Assembly: GCA_946549155.1 (NCBI GenBank)
Contig: CAMNQN010000191.1
Span: 1 to 6,248 of the forward strand
Source of the DNA: an uncultured Lachnospiraceae bacterium
GTDB taxonomy: Bacteria > Bacillota > Clostridia > Lachnospirales > Lachnospiraceae
DNA: 6,248 bases
Reading direction: 5' to 3'
Shown: piece after piece, positions 6,015 through 6,248 of the stretch
Numbering within the stretch: the first letter of the stretch is position 1
Layout of the letters: each line of letters starts with the position of its first letter
Translations under genes and position numbers: made by a program
Notes under the pieces: model-generated
The model's input: the letters and a program-made list of their open reading frames with translations, nothing else
What the model was told of the DNA's origin: nothing
Databases searched by the model: none

Positions 6015-6071
6015 GCCGGGGAATACAATTTATGGTAGGATTTAAGGAAACATTAAGAAGGGAATTTAACC

Positions 6072-6100
6072 TGTACAAGGAAGGGGTTTTTTGATAAAAT
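6072..6100 (+). promoter_or_regulatory. Candidate promoter of the right-edge gene
   Basis: TGTACA (6072-6077) and TAAAAT (6095-6100) are separated by 17 bases and match the consensus at 4 and 5 of 6 positions. The expected start is near 6107, leaving a short leader with a ribosome site before ATG 6131. It is divergent from the transpeptidase promoter. Confidence 0.45.
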
Positions 6101-6130
6101 GTGGACAGAACAGGGAGGAATTGGAGAAGA

Positions 6131-6248
6131 ATGAAGATAAAACGAAGGAAATGGAATGATTTTGACGGAAAATATTTAAAAAAATATACAATTTGCCTGC
6201 CGCGCCGGATCGTCTACCCCTTACTGGACGGGCGACACTCTCCCGGCC
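6131..6248 (+). CDS. Start of an unidentified gene, cut by the window edge
   Basis: An open frame of 39 codons starts at ATG 6131 and is still open at the last base. The upstream sequence is purine-rich, with GGGAGGA (6112-6118) and a closer GGAG (6123-6126) four bases before the ATG, and a promoter candidate lies at 6072-6100. The first 19 residues are very basic (MKIKRRKW, then KYLKKY), followed by LPRRIVYPLLDG. I do not recognise a family from so short a piece. Base composition changes sharply near 6190, from A-rich to GC-rich. An 11-codon frame (6099-6134) ends in a TGA that overlaps this ATG and could be incidental. Confidence 0.4.
   Translation, partial: MKIKRRKWNDFDGKYLKKYTICLPRRIVYPLLDGRHSPG

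Noticed and set aside
6032..6094. 20-codon plus-strand ORF in the intergenic region
   Set aside because: Only a weak GGGG lies 10 bases upstream, it overlaps no other signal, and it is too short to judge. Its frame is followed at once by a second stop.

Overview
The window looks like chromosomal DNA of a Gram-positive, low-to-mid GC anaerobe of the Clostridia, most likely Lachnospiraceae. This is inferred from strong Shine-Dalgarno sites (GAGG, GGAG), sigma-A type promoters, a Rho with a long N-terminal insertion, and an exported L,D-transpeptidase with Lys/Trp-rich fibronectin type III modules. I see no transposase, CRISPR array, tRNA, rRNA or phage gene.

Layout. (1) 1-250: a leader with no confident gene and a perfect interrupted palindrome at 163-182. 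(2) 251-1741, plus strand: transcription termination factor Rho, carrying an in-frame 15-bp tandem repeat that encodes a disordered [ED]-[RK]-N-x-[PQ] pentapeptide array. (3) 1752-3589, plus strand: a near-consensus promoter and a GNRA-capped hairpin lead into a membrane-anchored single-domain rhodanese gene, followed after 61 bases by a gene for an uncharacterised polytopic membrane protein. These two probably form one transcript. (4) 3608-4456, minus strand: NudC-type NAD(H) diphosphatase with its own promoter, convergent with the membrane-protein gene and only 18 bases away from it. (5) 4590-5906, minus strand: a secreted L,D-transpeptidase (two Fn3 modules, an SH3-like module and a YkuD catalytic domain) with an intrinsic terminator and a very good promoter. 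An operator-like element with 11-bp periodicity lies in its 5' leader. (6) 6072-6248, plus strand: a divergent promoter candidate and the start of a gene cut by the window edge.

The genes do not form one pathway. They are housekeeping or envelope genes: RNA termination, sulfur or redox chemistry at the membrane, NAD(H) or NAD-RNA hydrolysis, and peptidoglycan cross-linking. I found no clear new multi-gene system. The points most worth following are the Rho pentapeptide array, the unassigned membrane protein with striking polar motifs, and the Rex-like/Pho-box-like element in the transpeptidase leader.
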